Shown piece by piece: positions 44,098-52,451 of a stretch of DNA of 64,000 bases. The notes below the pieces were generated by a model. That model did not search any database, was not told the origin of the DNA, and saw only the letters and a list, made by a program, of their open reading frames with translations. Source of the DNA: an uncultured Planctomycetia bacterium. GTDB taxonomy: Bacteria; Planctomycetota; Phycisphaerae; Phycisphaerales; SM1A02. The DNA lies in assembly GCA_937871505.1 (NCBI GenBank), contig CALMPF010000017.1, forward strand, positions 1-64,000, read 5' to 3'. Position 1 is the stretch's first letter, and each line of letters starts with the position of its first letter. Made by a program: the position numbers and the translations under genes.

Positions 44098-45593
44098 GCG
44101 TGCGATGCGCCGCATCCTCCCGGGCCGAAGGAGCCTCACGAGGCGCTGCCCGGCGACGTTTCCGCACCGCCGCGAGCGCCGCTCCCGCGGCGTGCATGAC
44201 CGCGCTTCTCTTGGCCGGGCCCGCCGGGCGACTCTGGGCAGCCGCAGCGTCCAGCGACGATATCGCCCCGAGCGCCGCGGATGCGCCGACCTCCGCTGCG
44301 CTCTCGGCGCCGTGGTCGGAGGAGACCGACGGTCGCATCCGGCGCGAGCTCGCGGCGCTGAGAGCCGAGCTGGAGGCGTACCGGCGCGGCGAGAGCGACG
44401 GCTCCTGGCTTGACGGCGCCCGGGCCGACGCGATCCGCGCGCTCGTCGACGACGTCCTCGCGGATGCCTCGACGCGCACGTCGCTTCAGTCCTCCGACAT
44501 GGTCGCCGGCTACGACGGCAAGGCGTTCATCGGCTCGCCCGATGGCTCGCACCTGCTGCGCATCCACGGCTTCCTCCAGGCGCGCTGGACGATGAACCAT
44601 CGCCAGTCGACGCCTCCCGACGAGGAGGACTGGACCGAAGGCTTCTCGATCCGGCGCGCCCGGTTCTTCTTCGACGGCACGATCGAGACGATCGGATACC
44701 GCTTCCGCTTCACCTCAGGGAGCGACGGCCGCTTCAGCCTCGACCAGGCCTACGCCGACCTGCCCATCGATGAGAGCGGGTACATCGTTCGGCTGGGACA
44801 GGTCTACCTGCCTCTCTTTCGCGACGACTTCGTCAGCGGCGACGGACAGCTCGCGGTCGACAGCTCGGTGGTGAACCAGCTCTTCAATCCCGGCAACAGC
44901 CAGGGAATCCAGCTCCGGCGCGAGTGGGAGACGATCCGCTTCTGGCTGGCGTTCTCGGATGGGCTGCGCTCCGCGAACCGCTCTTGGGACGATCCCGCCG
45001 ACGCCGAGTACGCCCTCACCGGCCGGGTCGAGGTCCGCGGCGGCGCGGGCAACTGGTCGCGCTTCGACACCTACACCTCCTATCCCGGGGAGAAGACCGG
45101 GTGGATGGTCGGCTTCGGCGCCAACTGGTCGGGCGGCGCCAAGCAGGCCGACGACGCCACCGTCGACCTCGCGTACTTCACGCTCGACGGGACGATCGAA
45201 GGCGGCGGCTGGAACGTCTCGGCGATGGGGGTGCTGGCGTACGACAACCTCGACCTCGCGAGCGGGCGCGCCATCGACGCAGGCTGCGTCCTCCAGGGCG
45301 GGCTCTTCGTGGCGCCGACGGTCGAGCTCTTCGCGCGCTACGACCTCGTCTTCGCCAGCGACGATCGGCCCGGAGCGACCGAGCCGTTTCAGGGCGTCAC
45401 CGCCGGCTTCACGTGGTACATCGCCCCGAACAGCCAGCGGCTGAAGTGCGTCGCGAACCTGATCTACTTTCCCGAGGCGACCACGGAGACGCTCGTCGAG
45501 GCCGTCGGAGGGAACTTCGCCAACCAGGGGCTGCTCCCCAGCGACTCCGGCAATCAGTGGGCGTTCCAGGCCCAGGTGCAGATGCAGTTCTGA
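44094..45593 (+). CDS. outer-membrane porin, OprO/OprP-like
   Basis: The 499-residue protein has a long signal region (cleavage expected near residue 45), a short helical coiled coil (DGRIRRELAALRAELEAYRR at about 75-94) and then alternating beta strands to the C-terminal Phe (QVQMQF), as in phosphate-selective and related trimeric porins. The barrel shows the family blocks IHGFLQARW, IRRARFFFDGTI and LRLGQVYLP-like VRLGQVYLPLFRDDF. It starts inside the dcu stop (ATGA), so a porin, inner-membrane transporter and aspartase are made together. Dicarboxylate or aspartate permeation is more likely here than phosphate, an inference from the operon. Confidence 0.82.
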   Translation: MSVRCAASSRAEGASRGAARRRFRTAASAAPAACMTALLLAGPAGRLWAAAASSDDIAPSAADAPTSAALSAPWSEETDGRIRRELAALRAELEAYRRGESDGSWLDGARADAIRALVDDVLADASTRTSLQSSDMVAGYDGKAFIGSPDGSHLLRIHGFLQARWTMNHRQSTPPDEEDWTEGFSIRRARFFFDGTIETIGYRFRFTSGSDGRFSLDQAYADLPIDESGYIVRLGQVYLPLFRDDFVSGDGQLAVDSSVVNQLFNPGNSQGIQLRREWETIRFWLAFSDGLRSANRSWDDPADAEYALTGRVEVRGGAGNWSRFDTYTSYPGEKTGWMVGFGANWSGGAKQADDATVDLAYFTLDGTIEGGGWNVSAMGVLAYDNLDLASGRAIDAGCVLQGGLFVAPTVELFARYDLVFASDDRPGATEPFQGVTAGFTWYIAPNSQRLKCVANLIYFPEATTETLVEAVGGNFANQGLLPSDSGNQWAFQAQVQMQF

Positions 45594-45612
45594 TCGCGTC
45601 GGCGCGGCCGGT

Positions 45613-46419
45613 TCAGCGCCCCGCGTCGCGCTTCCGCTGCATGATGAAGAGGTGCTTCATCAGGGTGGAGGCCGCTGCGCCGCCGGCCAGGACGATGCCG
45701 CGCCAGCCATCGCGGAAGCCCCCGCGCAGGAGCGCCTGCTTCAGGAACGCGGCGCCGGGACTCACGAGCACATCCCAGAGCGTCCCGCCCGAGGCCCCGC
45801 CGAGAGCGGCGGCCTTGGCGTAGGCGAGCTGGCGGCGCAGCATGTCCTCGAGGTCGGCGAAGGAGTCATGCCGGCAGTCCCCGCGAAGCCTGCCGATCCG
45901 CCCTCGGCGCGGCGCGGAGCCCGGCGACGGGGCATCGAGGAGCACCAGCTCGTCATGGGGCGCCTGACCGCGCGCCGTCGCCCGGCCGCCGCGGACGAGG
46001 CGCAGGCGCCACTCCGGCTGAAACGCATGGTGCAGCCACGCGCCCGCGAAGTGCAGCTTGCGATTGATCTCGTACCCGTCGATCGCCGGATCGTCGCGAT
46101 CGAGGGCCTCCCGGATCGATGCTGCGAGCGCCGGCTCAAGCGACTCGTCCGAGTCGAGGACGAGGATCCACGGCGCCGCCGCGCAGCGCTCGAGGGCACA
46201 GCGCTTGGCGGCGACGTTGCCTTCCCAGTCGCGGTGAACCACCTCCGCTCCCGCGGCCCTGCACGCCTCGATCGTTCCGTCGGTCGAGCCGCTGTCGATG
46301 ACCAGCACCTCCGCCGCGAGCCCGGCGATGGAGGCAAGCGTGCGCGGGAGCGTCCGCATGCTGTCCTTGGCGGTGATCGCCACCGCGAGGCGCGGTCCAC
46401 GGGCTGGCGGGCTCGTCAC
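45613..46419 (-). CDS. family 2 glycosyltransferase, WaaE-like
   Basis: The 268-residue GT-A transferase resembles the LPS inner-core beta-1,4-glucosyltransferase WaaE/KdtX. Motifs are AVAITAKDSMRTL near the N-terminus, VIDSGSTDGT (about 40-49), the metal-binding LDSDES (about 88-93), and EINRKLHFAGAWLHH with the FQPEWRLRLVRGG block (about 121-148) that is typical of this group. It has no membrane segment before residue 235, and a short hydrophobic patch near the end may attach it to the membrane. The start is GTG at 46419, 8 bases after TATGAT (complement), a leaderless-type arrangement. Its stop lies 19 bases from the convergent porin gene. Confidence 0.85.
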   Translation of the reverse strand: MTSPPARGPRLAVAITAKDSMRTLPRTLASIAGLAAEVLVIDSGSTDGTIEACRAAGAEVVHRDWEGNVAAKRCALERCAAAPWILVLDSDESLEPALAASIREALDRDDPAIDGYEINRKLHFAGAWLHHAFQPEWRLRLVRGGRATARGQAPHDELVLLDAPSPGSAPRRGRIGRLRGDCRHDSFADLEDMLRRQLAYAKAAALGGASGGTLWDVLVSPGAAFLKQALLRGGFRDGWRGIVLAGGAAASTLMKHLFIMQRKRDAGR

Positions 46420-46643
46420 GGGCGGCGATCATACTGGCGAGGGCGCCGACCTCGATCGTCTCGGCCGAACGGACCTCCGGAGGATCGCGCCGGCGTCGGC
46501 CGCGGCGAGGCGGCAGGGCGACGACGCCGAGTCGTCCGACTCCGAGGAACCCTCCCGGTTCGAGCCGGCCGCGGCGGACGACCCGGCGAGTCCCCGCCGC
46601 GTCGCAGGGCGCGGCCCGCGCCGGAGTGACGTTCGCCGCGCGC

Positions 46644-46652
46644 TGCTACGGT
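46644..46652 (+). promoter_or_regulatory. extended -10 TGCTACGGT of the metalloprotease gene
   Basis: TGC plus TACGGT (46647-46652), 9 bases before the ATG at 46662. Predicted leaderless or near-leaderless. Confidence 0.5.
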
Positions 46653-46661
46653 CGTTGCATC

Positions 46662-48074
46662 ATGCCACGCAGCACGACCTCGTCGCGTCGAGCCGCTCCC
46701 CCGATCGCGCCATCCACGTCGTGGGCTCCGATCGCCGCAGCCGCGATTCTCGTCGCCGCGGCTCAGCGGGCGCACGCCTTGGACGCGGCTCATCCGGCGA
46801 ATCCAGAGGCGGCGGGGCCGCGCTCCCTCGCCGAGGCGGTGCTTCGCGCCACCCTCGACGGTGCGCCGGTCGAGCTCACGTTCACGCCGCTCGGCTTGCG
46901 CAGCAGCGGCTTTCGCCTTTTGGTCCAGGGTGACGACGGCGCCTTGACCGAGGTCGGCGCCCCTCCGCCGCGCACGGTGCGCGGAACGGCTGCGGGTCGA
47001 CCTGATCTGCTGGCAGCCGGAAGCCTCCGCGACGCGGGTCTCGACGCCACCGTGACCATCGACGGCATCGGCACCTGGGCGCTGCGCGGCCCGGGCGAGG
47101 GCGCGCTGCGGGCCGACGACGGGGCGGGGGTCGCGACCGCGGTCACTTCCTGGCGCTCGCTGTCCCTTCCGCCAGGGGCCTGCGCCGCGCTCGATCCCTG
47201 GGCGGCCGCTTCCGCCGCGATCGATGGCACGGGCGAAGCGCTCCGCGGGATCGTCGACGACGGTGGGATCGGCCCACCGACGCTGCGCGGCATCGGCCGC
47301 AGTGGACATGTCGACGCGGTCGAAGGTCTCGGCGGAGTCGCCGGCGCGACCTGCCCGCGCATCTGCCAGATCGCATTCGACACCGATTACGAGTACTTCC
47401 TCGCCAACGGGAGCTCGATCGAGGAGACGGTCGCGGACATCGAGTCGATTCTCGCGGGGATGCTCCCGATCTTCGAGTCGCAGCTCGGGGTGACCTTCGT
47501 CCTGACCGCGATCATCGTGCGGACCTCGCCCGAGGATCCCTATACCGCCGACGCATTCCTGCCGCTGCTCCACGAGATCAAGGACGAGTGGGGTGCGAAC
47601 TTCGCCGACGTTCCCCGCGACCTCGCCCACCTGATGACCGACCGGGTCGTCGGCTCGACCCTCGGAGCCGCCTGGGTGCAGGGGGCGTGCACGGAGCAGT
47701 TTCACTTCGGCTGGTCGCGCTCGAAGTTCAGCACCGACTACGCCGTCCGGGTCTTCCTGACCTCGCACGAGGTGGGCCACAACCTCGGCGCGACCCACGA
47801 CTGCGGCCAGCCGGACTGCGGCATCATGTGCGGCACCTCCTGCTCGACGACGCTGTTCAGCCTGATGTCGAAGCTCCAGATCGGCATCCACCTCGGGAAC
47901 ACGACGTGCATCGTCCCCGAGCCCGCCGACCTCGACGGCGACTGCGCCGTCGGCGCCGCCGACCTGGGACTCCTCCTGGCCAACTGGGGCGGCAGCGGAC
48001 CGGGCGACCTCGACGGCGACGGCTTCGTCGGACCGGGTGATCTCGGAATCCTGCTTGCAGCGTGGAGCCGGTAG
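46662..48074 (+). CDS. secreted zinc metalloprotease (M12-like) with dockerin-like tail
   Basis: The 470-residue protein has a signal peptide (about 1-41, with AAAAILVAAAQRAHA), a propeptide-like region of about 190 residues and a metzincin catalytic domain from about 240. The zinc site HEVGHNLGATHD is complete (His369, Glu370, His373, His379), as in reprolysin/ADAM-type M12 enzymes, and several Cys flank it (CGQPDCGIMCGTSC). Residues 423-470 contain two calcium-loop repeats, DLDGDCAVGAADLGLLL and DLDGDGFVGPGDLGILL, the pattern of a type I dockerin. Planctomycete secreted proteins often carry such tails without a cellulosome. It is convergent with the glycine-rich protein gene. Confidence 0.88.
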   Translation: MPRSTTSSRRAAPPIAPSTSWAPIAAAAILVAAAQRAHALDAAHPANPEAAGPRSLAEAVLRATLDGAPVELTFTPLGLRSSGFRLLVQGDDGALTEVGAPPPRTVRGTAAGRPDLLAAGSLRDAGLDATVTIDGIGTWALRGPGEGALRADDGAGVATAVTSWRSLSLPPGACAALDPWAAASAAIDGTGEALRGIVDDGGIGPPTLRGIGRSGHVDAVEGLGGVAGATCPRICQIAFDTDYEYFLANGSSIEETVADIESILAGMLPIFESQLGVTFVLTAIIVRTSPEDPYTADAFLPLLHEIKDEWGANFADVPRDLAHLMTDRVVGSTLGAAWVQGACTEQFHFGWSRSKFSTDYAVRVFLTSHEVGHNLGATHDCGQPDCGIMCGTSCSTTLFSLMSKLQIGIHLGNTTCIVPEPADLDGDCAVGAADLGLLLANWGGSGPGDLDGDGFVGPGDLGILLAAWSR

Positions 48075-48113
48075 CGCTCGGGCGCGCCGCCGCTCGTGCG
48101 GTGCCCGCCCGCG

Positions 48114-48169
48114 GCGACGATCGCCGGATGACCTGGCCTCGTGCGGCCCAGCCATCCGGCGATCGTCGC
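48114..48169. terminator. long hairpin between convergent genes
   Basis: A perfect 17-base inverted repeat: GCGACGATCGCCGGATG (48114-48130) and its complement (48153-48169), enclosing a 22-base loop that can pair further (CTGGCC/GGCCCAG). It lies between the 3' ends of the metalloprotease and glycine-rich genes and probably terminates both. Confidence 0.7.
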
Positions 48170-48217
48170 ATCGGAAGCGATGATGCATCGATCCGGAGGC
48201 CCTCGGCGTGCCGGACC

Positions 48218-50410
48218 TCAGGCGTCGCCACCGCCGCCCCCGCAGGGCGGGCAGAACTTCTGCGCCAGTGCGGCGCAGAGCCCGTCCCACTGGAAGTCGC
48301 AGCAGTGCGGGGCAAACTCGCAGACGTTCGCGGCGCAGGCCGGGTCGCCGCAGCCAGGCTGCGGGCCGGGTGTGCAGCAGTCGTTCACGGCCGCGCAGAA
48401 GACGATGCCGTCAGGACCGTCGCCGCCTTCGCAGAAGAAGACCACGGTCTCGAAGGGCGTGCCGTGCGCGCCCTCCGCGGCGCCGCCCTCGGCCGGCCCC
48501 GGCTCTCCACCGGAAAGCCACGCGATCCCGATCGTGCCGCCAATTCCGCCACCGCCCGAGCGGCAGTTCTCGGGAAGATCCCAGAGACAGGAACCGCCGT
48601 TTCCTCCGGGCCCGGGAATGCCGCAGGATCCGACGGCGGATCCCCCGGCGCCGGAGACAGGAACGGACGCCAGCGCCACCCCGTCGATCCCGCGCGCGCC
48701 GCCGCCGACACCGCCATCCGCCGTTCCGTTGCCCCCCTCTCCTCCGGCGCCTCCGAAGCCGGCCCATCCGTCGAACGAGCAGGGGCACGAGGCGCCGGCT
48801 CCACCGACTCCGCCGGCGCCGCCGTAGGCAAACGCGGGGCCTCCATGACCGCCATTGCTCGCGAGCGCACCGCCGATGCCATTGCCCTCGCGAGCGACGA
48901 CCAGCCGCCCGTCGCCGCCGCGGCCGCCGGTGGCCGTGGCGTAACCGCCGCCGCCGCCGTCGCCGCCGTCGTGGTCTTCGTTCGCGTCGCACGCGAGGCA
49001 GCTCCCGCCGGCGCCTCCGACGCCAGCGGTCGCGTTCGCGATCCCACCCCACGGCGAAGAGTCAATCTGAATCATGTTTGCGACGACGAACCCCGCAGAA
49101 GGCAGCATCGCGTCGGTCGCGACGATCTGGATCCGCGTCGGAGACCCCGCGTCGCCTCCCTGGGCCACCGCGTAGCCGCCGCGACCGCCGACGGCGCCGC
49201 ACTCGAAGCAGTCGGCTCCCTTGCCGCCGAGCGCGTCCGCACGCCCGCCATCACCGGCGGAGCGGATCGTCATCGCGGCCGTGGTGCTCCAGAAGATCAT
49301 GTCTGCCACGAGGATGAGCGATCCCGCATCGCCGCCATCGCCGCCGCGCGCGCAGGCATCGCCGCCGCAGTCGCAGTTCTGCCCGTTGCCGCCGCGCACA
49401 TCGGCGATGCCGCCGGGGCCGCCGGGGCAATTGCAGATCTCGCCGTCGACGAGAAGCGCCGCGCCCACGGCGCCGATGAAGGCGACGTTGAGACCGTTGC
49501 CGCCTCGTCCCGCGACGCCGACCGCGCTGCGATCGCCCTGAAGCAGGAAGCTCTCGCCGCTGAGAAGGTCCGGCGGCAAGGAGCAGAGACGATCGAATGC
49601 GCCCGTGACGACCAGATCGTCGAGGAAGTACAGAAGGAACGAACCGAGACGCGGCCCCGGATCGCCAGCGCGCGACGTGACGGTGGGACAGGCCTCGGAC
49701 GGAAGCCCGCCCGCGCACCAGGGCTCGTCGATCGGGTCATCGCTCGCAGCCGCCTGCGCGGGCGCTGCCCCCTGCGGAGCGCCATGCCCCGGGAGCAGCG
49801 GGACGATCCGTCCATCGATGCGGCTGGGCCCGGTGAGGATGAGGACCGTCTCCGGCTCGACGTAGAGATCGGTTCCCGCAGGCACGTGAATGCCGTCGGC
49901 GATCACGATGCCCGAGAGCACCTCCAGATCGCGCGTGAAGCGCGGGCCGTTGCGGGCTCCGAGCGCACGGAGCAGGTGAGGATCGCGGACTTCGGGGAGA
50001 CGCGCGCCGAGATCGGCGAGATGCCGCTCGCGAAGGTCGCCCGCCAGCGCGCGATCGACCTCGATCTGGAGTGCACCGGCGAGGTCCGTCTTGAGGCCCG
50101 CGTCGTGCCGTCCAGGCGCGGAGACGGAAGGCGATCGATCGACGCTGCCGCCTTCGATGGGGCCGGTCACCGGGCTCCGCGGCTCGATCGCAACGACGGA
50201 GCTCCGGGCCGTCGCGCCCGTCGCTCCGGCGAGCGCGGCGCCCAGCAGCCCGCCGGCGAGCACGGCCGCGACGCGTCCGCCGCGGGGGGTTCTCCCGCGG
50301 CGCCTTCCGTTTCCGGAGGCGCCGCGCGCCGCCGCGTGCTGCGCGACGCGATCGACCGGGTGAAGAGCCGATGGGAGCGGCTCGTGAGATGGGATGTCTG
50401 CTCGTGGCAT
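48218..50410 (-). CDS. secreted glycine-rich protein with Cys-rich C-terminal motif
   Basis: The 730-residue protein has a long basic N-region and a signal segment at about 46-68. Residues 150-400 hold a beta-rich region. Residues about 400-650 are Gly/Ala/Asp-rich repeats (GGxGG patterns), likely a repeat fibre. The last 55 residues hold ten Cys, including CC at 678-679 and 703-704, with the spacing GCGDPACAANVC and CCDFQWDGLC. I recall this Cys pattern as a recurring C-terminal module in planctomycete and some myxobacterial surface proteins. It may anchor or cross-link the protein outside the cell. The ATG at 50410 has an ideal AGGAG 7 bases upstream. No catalytic motif is visible. Confidence 0.8.
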   Translation of the reverse strand: MPRADIPSHEPLPSALHPVDRVAQHAAARGASGNGRRRGRTPRGGRVAAVLAGGLLGAALAGATGATARSSVVAIEPRSPVTGPIEGGSVDRSPSVSAPGRHDAGLKTDLAGALQIEVDRALAGDLRERHLADLGARLPEVRDPHLLRALGARNGPRFTRDLEVLSGIVIADGIHVPAGTDLYVEPETVLILTGPSRIDGRIVPLLPGHGAPQGAAPAQAAASDDPIDEPWCAGGLPSEACPTVTSRAGDPGPRLGSFLLYFLDDLVVTGAFDRLCSLPPDLLSGESFLLQGDRSAVGVAGRGGNGLNVAFIGAVGAALLVDGEICNCPGGPGGIADVRGGNGQNCDCGGDACARGGDGGDAGSLILVADMIFWSTTAAMTIRSAGDGGRADALGGKGADCFECGAVGGRGGYAVAQGGDAGSPTRIQIVATDAMLPSAGFVVANMIQIDSSPWGGIANATAGVGGAGGSCLACDANEDHDGGDGGGGGYATATGGRGGDGRLVVAREGNGIGGALASNGGHGGPAFAYGGAGGVGGAGASCPCSFDGWAGFGGAGGEGGNGTADGGVGGGARGIDGVALASVPVSGAGGSAVGSCGIPGPGGNGGSCLWDLPENCRSGGGGIGGTIGIAWLSGGEPGPAEGGAAEGAHGTPFETVVFFCEGGDGPDGIVFCAAVNDCCTPGPQPGCGDPACAANVCEFAPHCCDFQWDGLCAALAQKFCPPCGGGGGDA

Positions 50411-50604
50411 GGGATATCTCCTTCGTCCCGGATGCGGGACGACGCTGTGGCGCGCCGAACGACCGGCGCTGGACGTCTGAAGTGCCTGCCTCGGAGGGCA
50501 GCAGTGCCGCACCGGGGCGGGGCGCGGAGAGGCGCCGGGGTCGGAGCGGCTGGACCAGTTCTGGCGAGCGGGCGGCGCGCGTGTCCGGCGCGCCCGATTG
50601 GCAA

Positions 50605-50644
50605 TGGTCGACTCTGGTCGACTCTGGTCGGCCGTGGTCGAGGG
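50605..50644 (+). repeat. 10-bp tandem repeat, four copies
   Basis: TGGTCGACTC at 50605 and 50615, then TGGTCGGCCG (50625) and TGGTCGAGGG (50635). The 10-bp period is close to one helical turn, which would put a repeated binding site on one face of the DNA. Confidence 0.8.
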
Positions 50645-50821
50645 ACTCAATCGGACCGGCGAAAGGGCGCGAATCGCGGTCCCTTCGCCCGTCGCTCGCT
50701 CTTCCGGGTCAACGGCAGCGATGCGGCGCACTCACGCGCTGCGCCGAAAGGGACCTCGGACTCGCGCGCGCACCGCGGGAGCCGCCATCGAACGCCTGGT
50801 CGGAGCCGCACCCCGGCGAGC

Positions 50822-50854
50822 GCCGGCCCGGACGCCGGCCCGGACGCCGGCCCG
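50822..50854 (+). repeat. 12-bp tandem repeat, nearly three copies
   Basis: GCCGGCCCGGAC at 50822 and 50834, and a partial third copy at 50846. It lies just past the 3' end of the hypothetical gene 50881-51543. Confidence 0.75.
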
Positions 50855-50880
50855 CGTCGGCACAGGCACGCACCGGAGCG

Positions 50881-51543
50881 CTACGCGGCCTCGTCGAGCG
50901 CCGCGAGGAACTCTCGAAGCCGCTCGAGATCGAGCGTCGCCACCGCCGTCCCGCGGACGAGATCCGTCGCGCTCCCGGGCGGCAGCCCGCGGGGCCGGCG
51001 CCGGCTGCCCTCGGCGCGCCCCCGACCGCGCTGCGGCATCCGCCGCTCCGGAAGGCAGCGCGTGACCGCCACGGCCACCCCGTCGCACTCGAAGAGCAGT
51101 CGATCGAGTCGGCCGATGCGGCTCTCGACGGTCACGAATCGCGGCTCCTCGAAGCCGAACGTGACCAGATCCTCGGCGATGTCGCCGATGCGCCGTCGGG
51201 TGTACACGCGGATGTGCAGCGTCATGTCGCCATCGAGGCGCCCGGCCGCGGCCCGCCCGACAAGCAGCGTGCCGATCACGTCGACGTGCTCCTCGAGCAC
51301 CGTCATCACGCTCTCGGCGAGCTCGAGCCTGCCGCGGAGCATCGCGGGATACCCCTCGGCGCCGAGCACCTGCATCAGCATCGGCGCCAGATGGCGCCGC
51401 ACGAGTCCTGCGGTCGGAGCCGCCCCCGGCGGAGCGTGCTCGCGCTCGAGCGCGACGCGGATCGCCCCGGCGACGTCGCGCACCGATCCCTCGGCGACGT
51501 ACTGCGCCGCGCGGATGGCGACCCTCTCCGTGAGCGGATGCAT
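50881..51543 (-). CDS. hypothetical protein with a leaderless-type start
   Basis: The 220-residue protein is not recognised. It opens with a helical part (1-105), and a beta-rich core follows (THIRVYTRRRIGDIAEDL-like sequence at about 107-125, then FVTVESRIGRLDRLLFECDGVAVAV). A low-complexity Arg/Gly-rich linker (about 168-195) precedes a final helix. It has no signal peptide or membrane segment and is probably cytosolic. TATCCT ends 6 bases before the ATG (51555-51550, complement), which together with an even codon pattern supports it as a real gene. It lies 39 bases downstream of the DinB gene on the same strand, so it may also be co-transcribed. Confidence 0.62.
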   Translation of the reverse strand: MHPLTERVAIRAAQYVAEGSVRDVAGAIRVALEREHAPPGAAPTAGLVRRHLAPMLMQVLGAEGYPAMLRGRLELAESVMTVLEEHVDVIGTLLVGRAAAGRLDGDMTLHIRVYTRRRIGDIAEDLVTFGFEEPRFVTVESRIGRLDRLLFECDGVAVAVTRCLPERRMPQRGRGRAEGSRRRPRGLPPGSATDLVRGTAVATLDLERLREFLAALDEAA

Positions 51544-51582
51544 GGACCGAGGATACGGGCCTCTCGTGCGCGCTCCATGCCC

Positions 51583-52092
51583 TCACCGACGCCCAAGGAC
51601 GGCCAGCTTCTCGCGGAGGAACGTCATGTGGTGTTCAAGGTGCCGGCAGTCGCCTTCGAGGATGCCCGCGAGGGTGACGATGCCGCGCTCGCTGTGGACT
51701 CCCTCGCGATCGAAGGTCGCGGGATCGTCGGCGGCGAAGGCGCTCAGGATCGGGGCCAGCAGCCTCCTGTTGAGCGCGAGCCCGCTCGCGGCCAGCGCGC
51801 CGTCGAGACGCTCGGCGCGGAGCCTCGCGGTGAAGGCGTTCTCATCGAACCCCATCAGCAGCGGCCGCTCCATCGCTGCGATGCGGCGCATGCGGTCGCA
51901 GGCGACGATCTCGCTCTCGTAGAGGTGGACGACGAGCTGCTGGACCGACCAGCGCCCGGGGACGGGGACCGCGAGGAACTCGCCCTGCGAGAGGTCCTTT
52001 ACGGCGGCGACAAGCTCATCGCCGCCGCGCACGAAGCGTTCAAGAAGCGCGAGCAGTTCCGGGGTGCTGCGGGGTCGTCGATCGCTGGACAT
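51583..52092 (-). CDS. DinB/YfiT-like metalloenzyme
   Basis: The 169-residue protein has the four-helix DinB fold. The usual three-histidine metal site can be traced to His in VVHLYESE (about residue 56) and His in CRHLEHH near 150-154. Members include thiol-dependent S-transferases that use mycothiol or bacillithiol. The exact substrate is unknown. The ATG at 52092 is followed directly by a typical DinB opening (LLERFVRGGDELVAAV), and the longer upstream frame looks non-coding. Neither a clear promoter nor a Shine-Dalgarno site is visible. Confidence 0.72.
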   Translation of the reverse strand: MSSDRRPRSTPELLALLERFVRGGDELVAAVKDLSQGEFLAVPVPGRWSVQQLVVHLYESEIVACDRMRRIAAMERPLLMGFDENAFTARLRAERLDGALAASGLALNRRLLAPILSAFAADDPATFDREGVHSERGIVTLAGILEGDCRHLEHHMTFLREKLAVLGRR

Positions 52093-52451
52093 GGCGGGGA
52101 GGAGCGGGAAGCGGGCGAGCGGAGCGGGAGTGAGATCGAAGGCGCGACGCGGACTCGCGGCGCCAGCAGCCCGTGGCGAAAGTGATCTGCAGGCGAGGGC
52201 GAGCGGGGAGGCCAAGATGAGATTCGCCTCTCCCCCCGTCCGCAGCCCGAATGACCTTCGCCGCAGGCTGCCAGCGCAGGGCGCGAGGCCGCCAAGCCCG
52301 AAGGGGCCGCCCGCTCGGCGCGGCGGCGGCCGTCGCGATGCGGGCCGGTCGGCGCCGCGCCCGGAGCGGGCGATGGCTCGGGCGCTCCGGCGCATCGGTG
52401 GCCTCAGTCAGGCAGCCGCGCGGGCCGCCGAGCGCGCAGGGAACCGCGCCC
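52093..52451. other. 359-base gap
   Basis: Between the 3' end of the methylisocitrate-lyase-type gene and the DinB start. I see no gene, repeat or convincing promoter. Confidence 0.4.

Larger units (their letters stand above)
50411..50880. other. 470-base gap with two short-repeat arrays
   Basis: No gene is supported. It includes an AGGAG ribosome site just upstream of the glycine-rich gene's ATG, a 10-bp array at 50605-50644 and a 12-bp array at 50822-50854. Confidence 0.45.
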
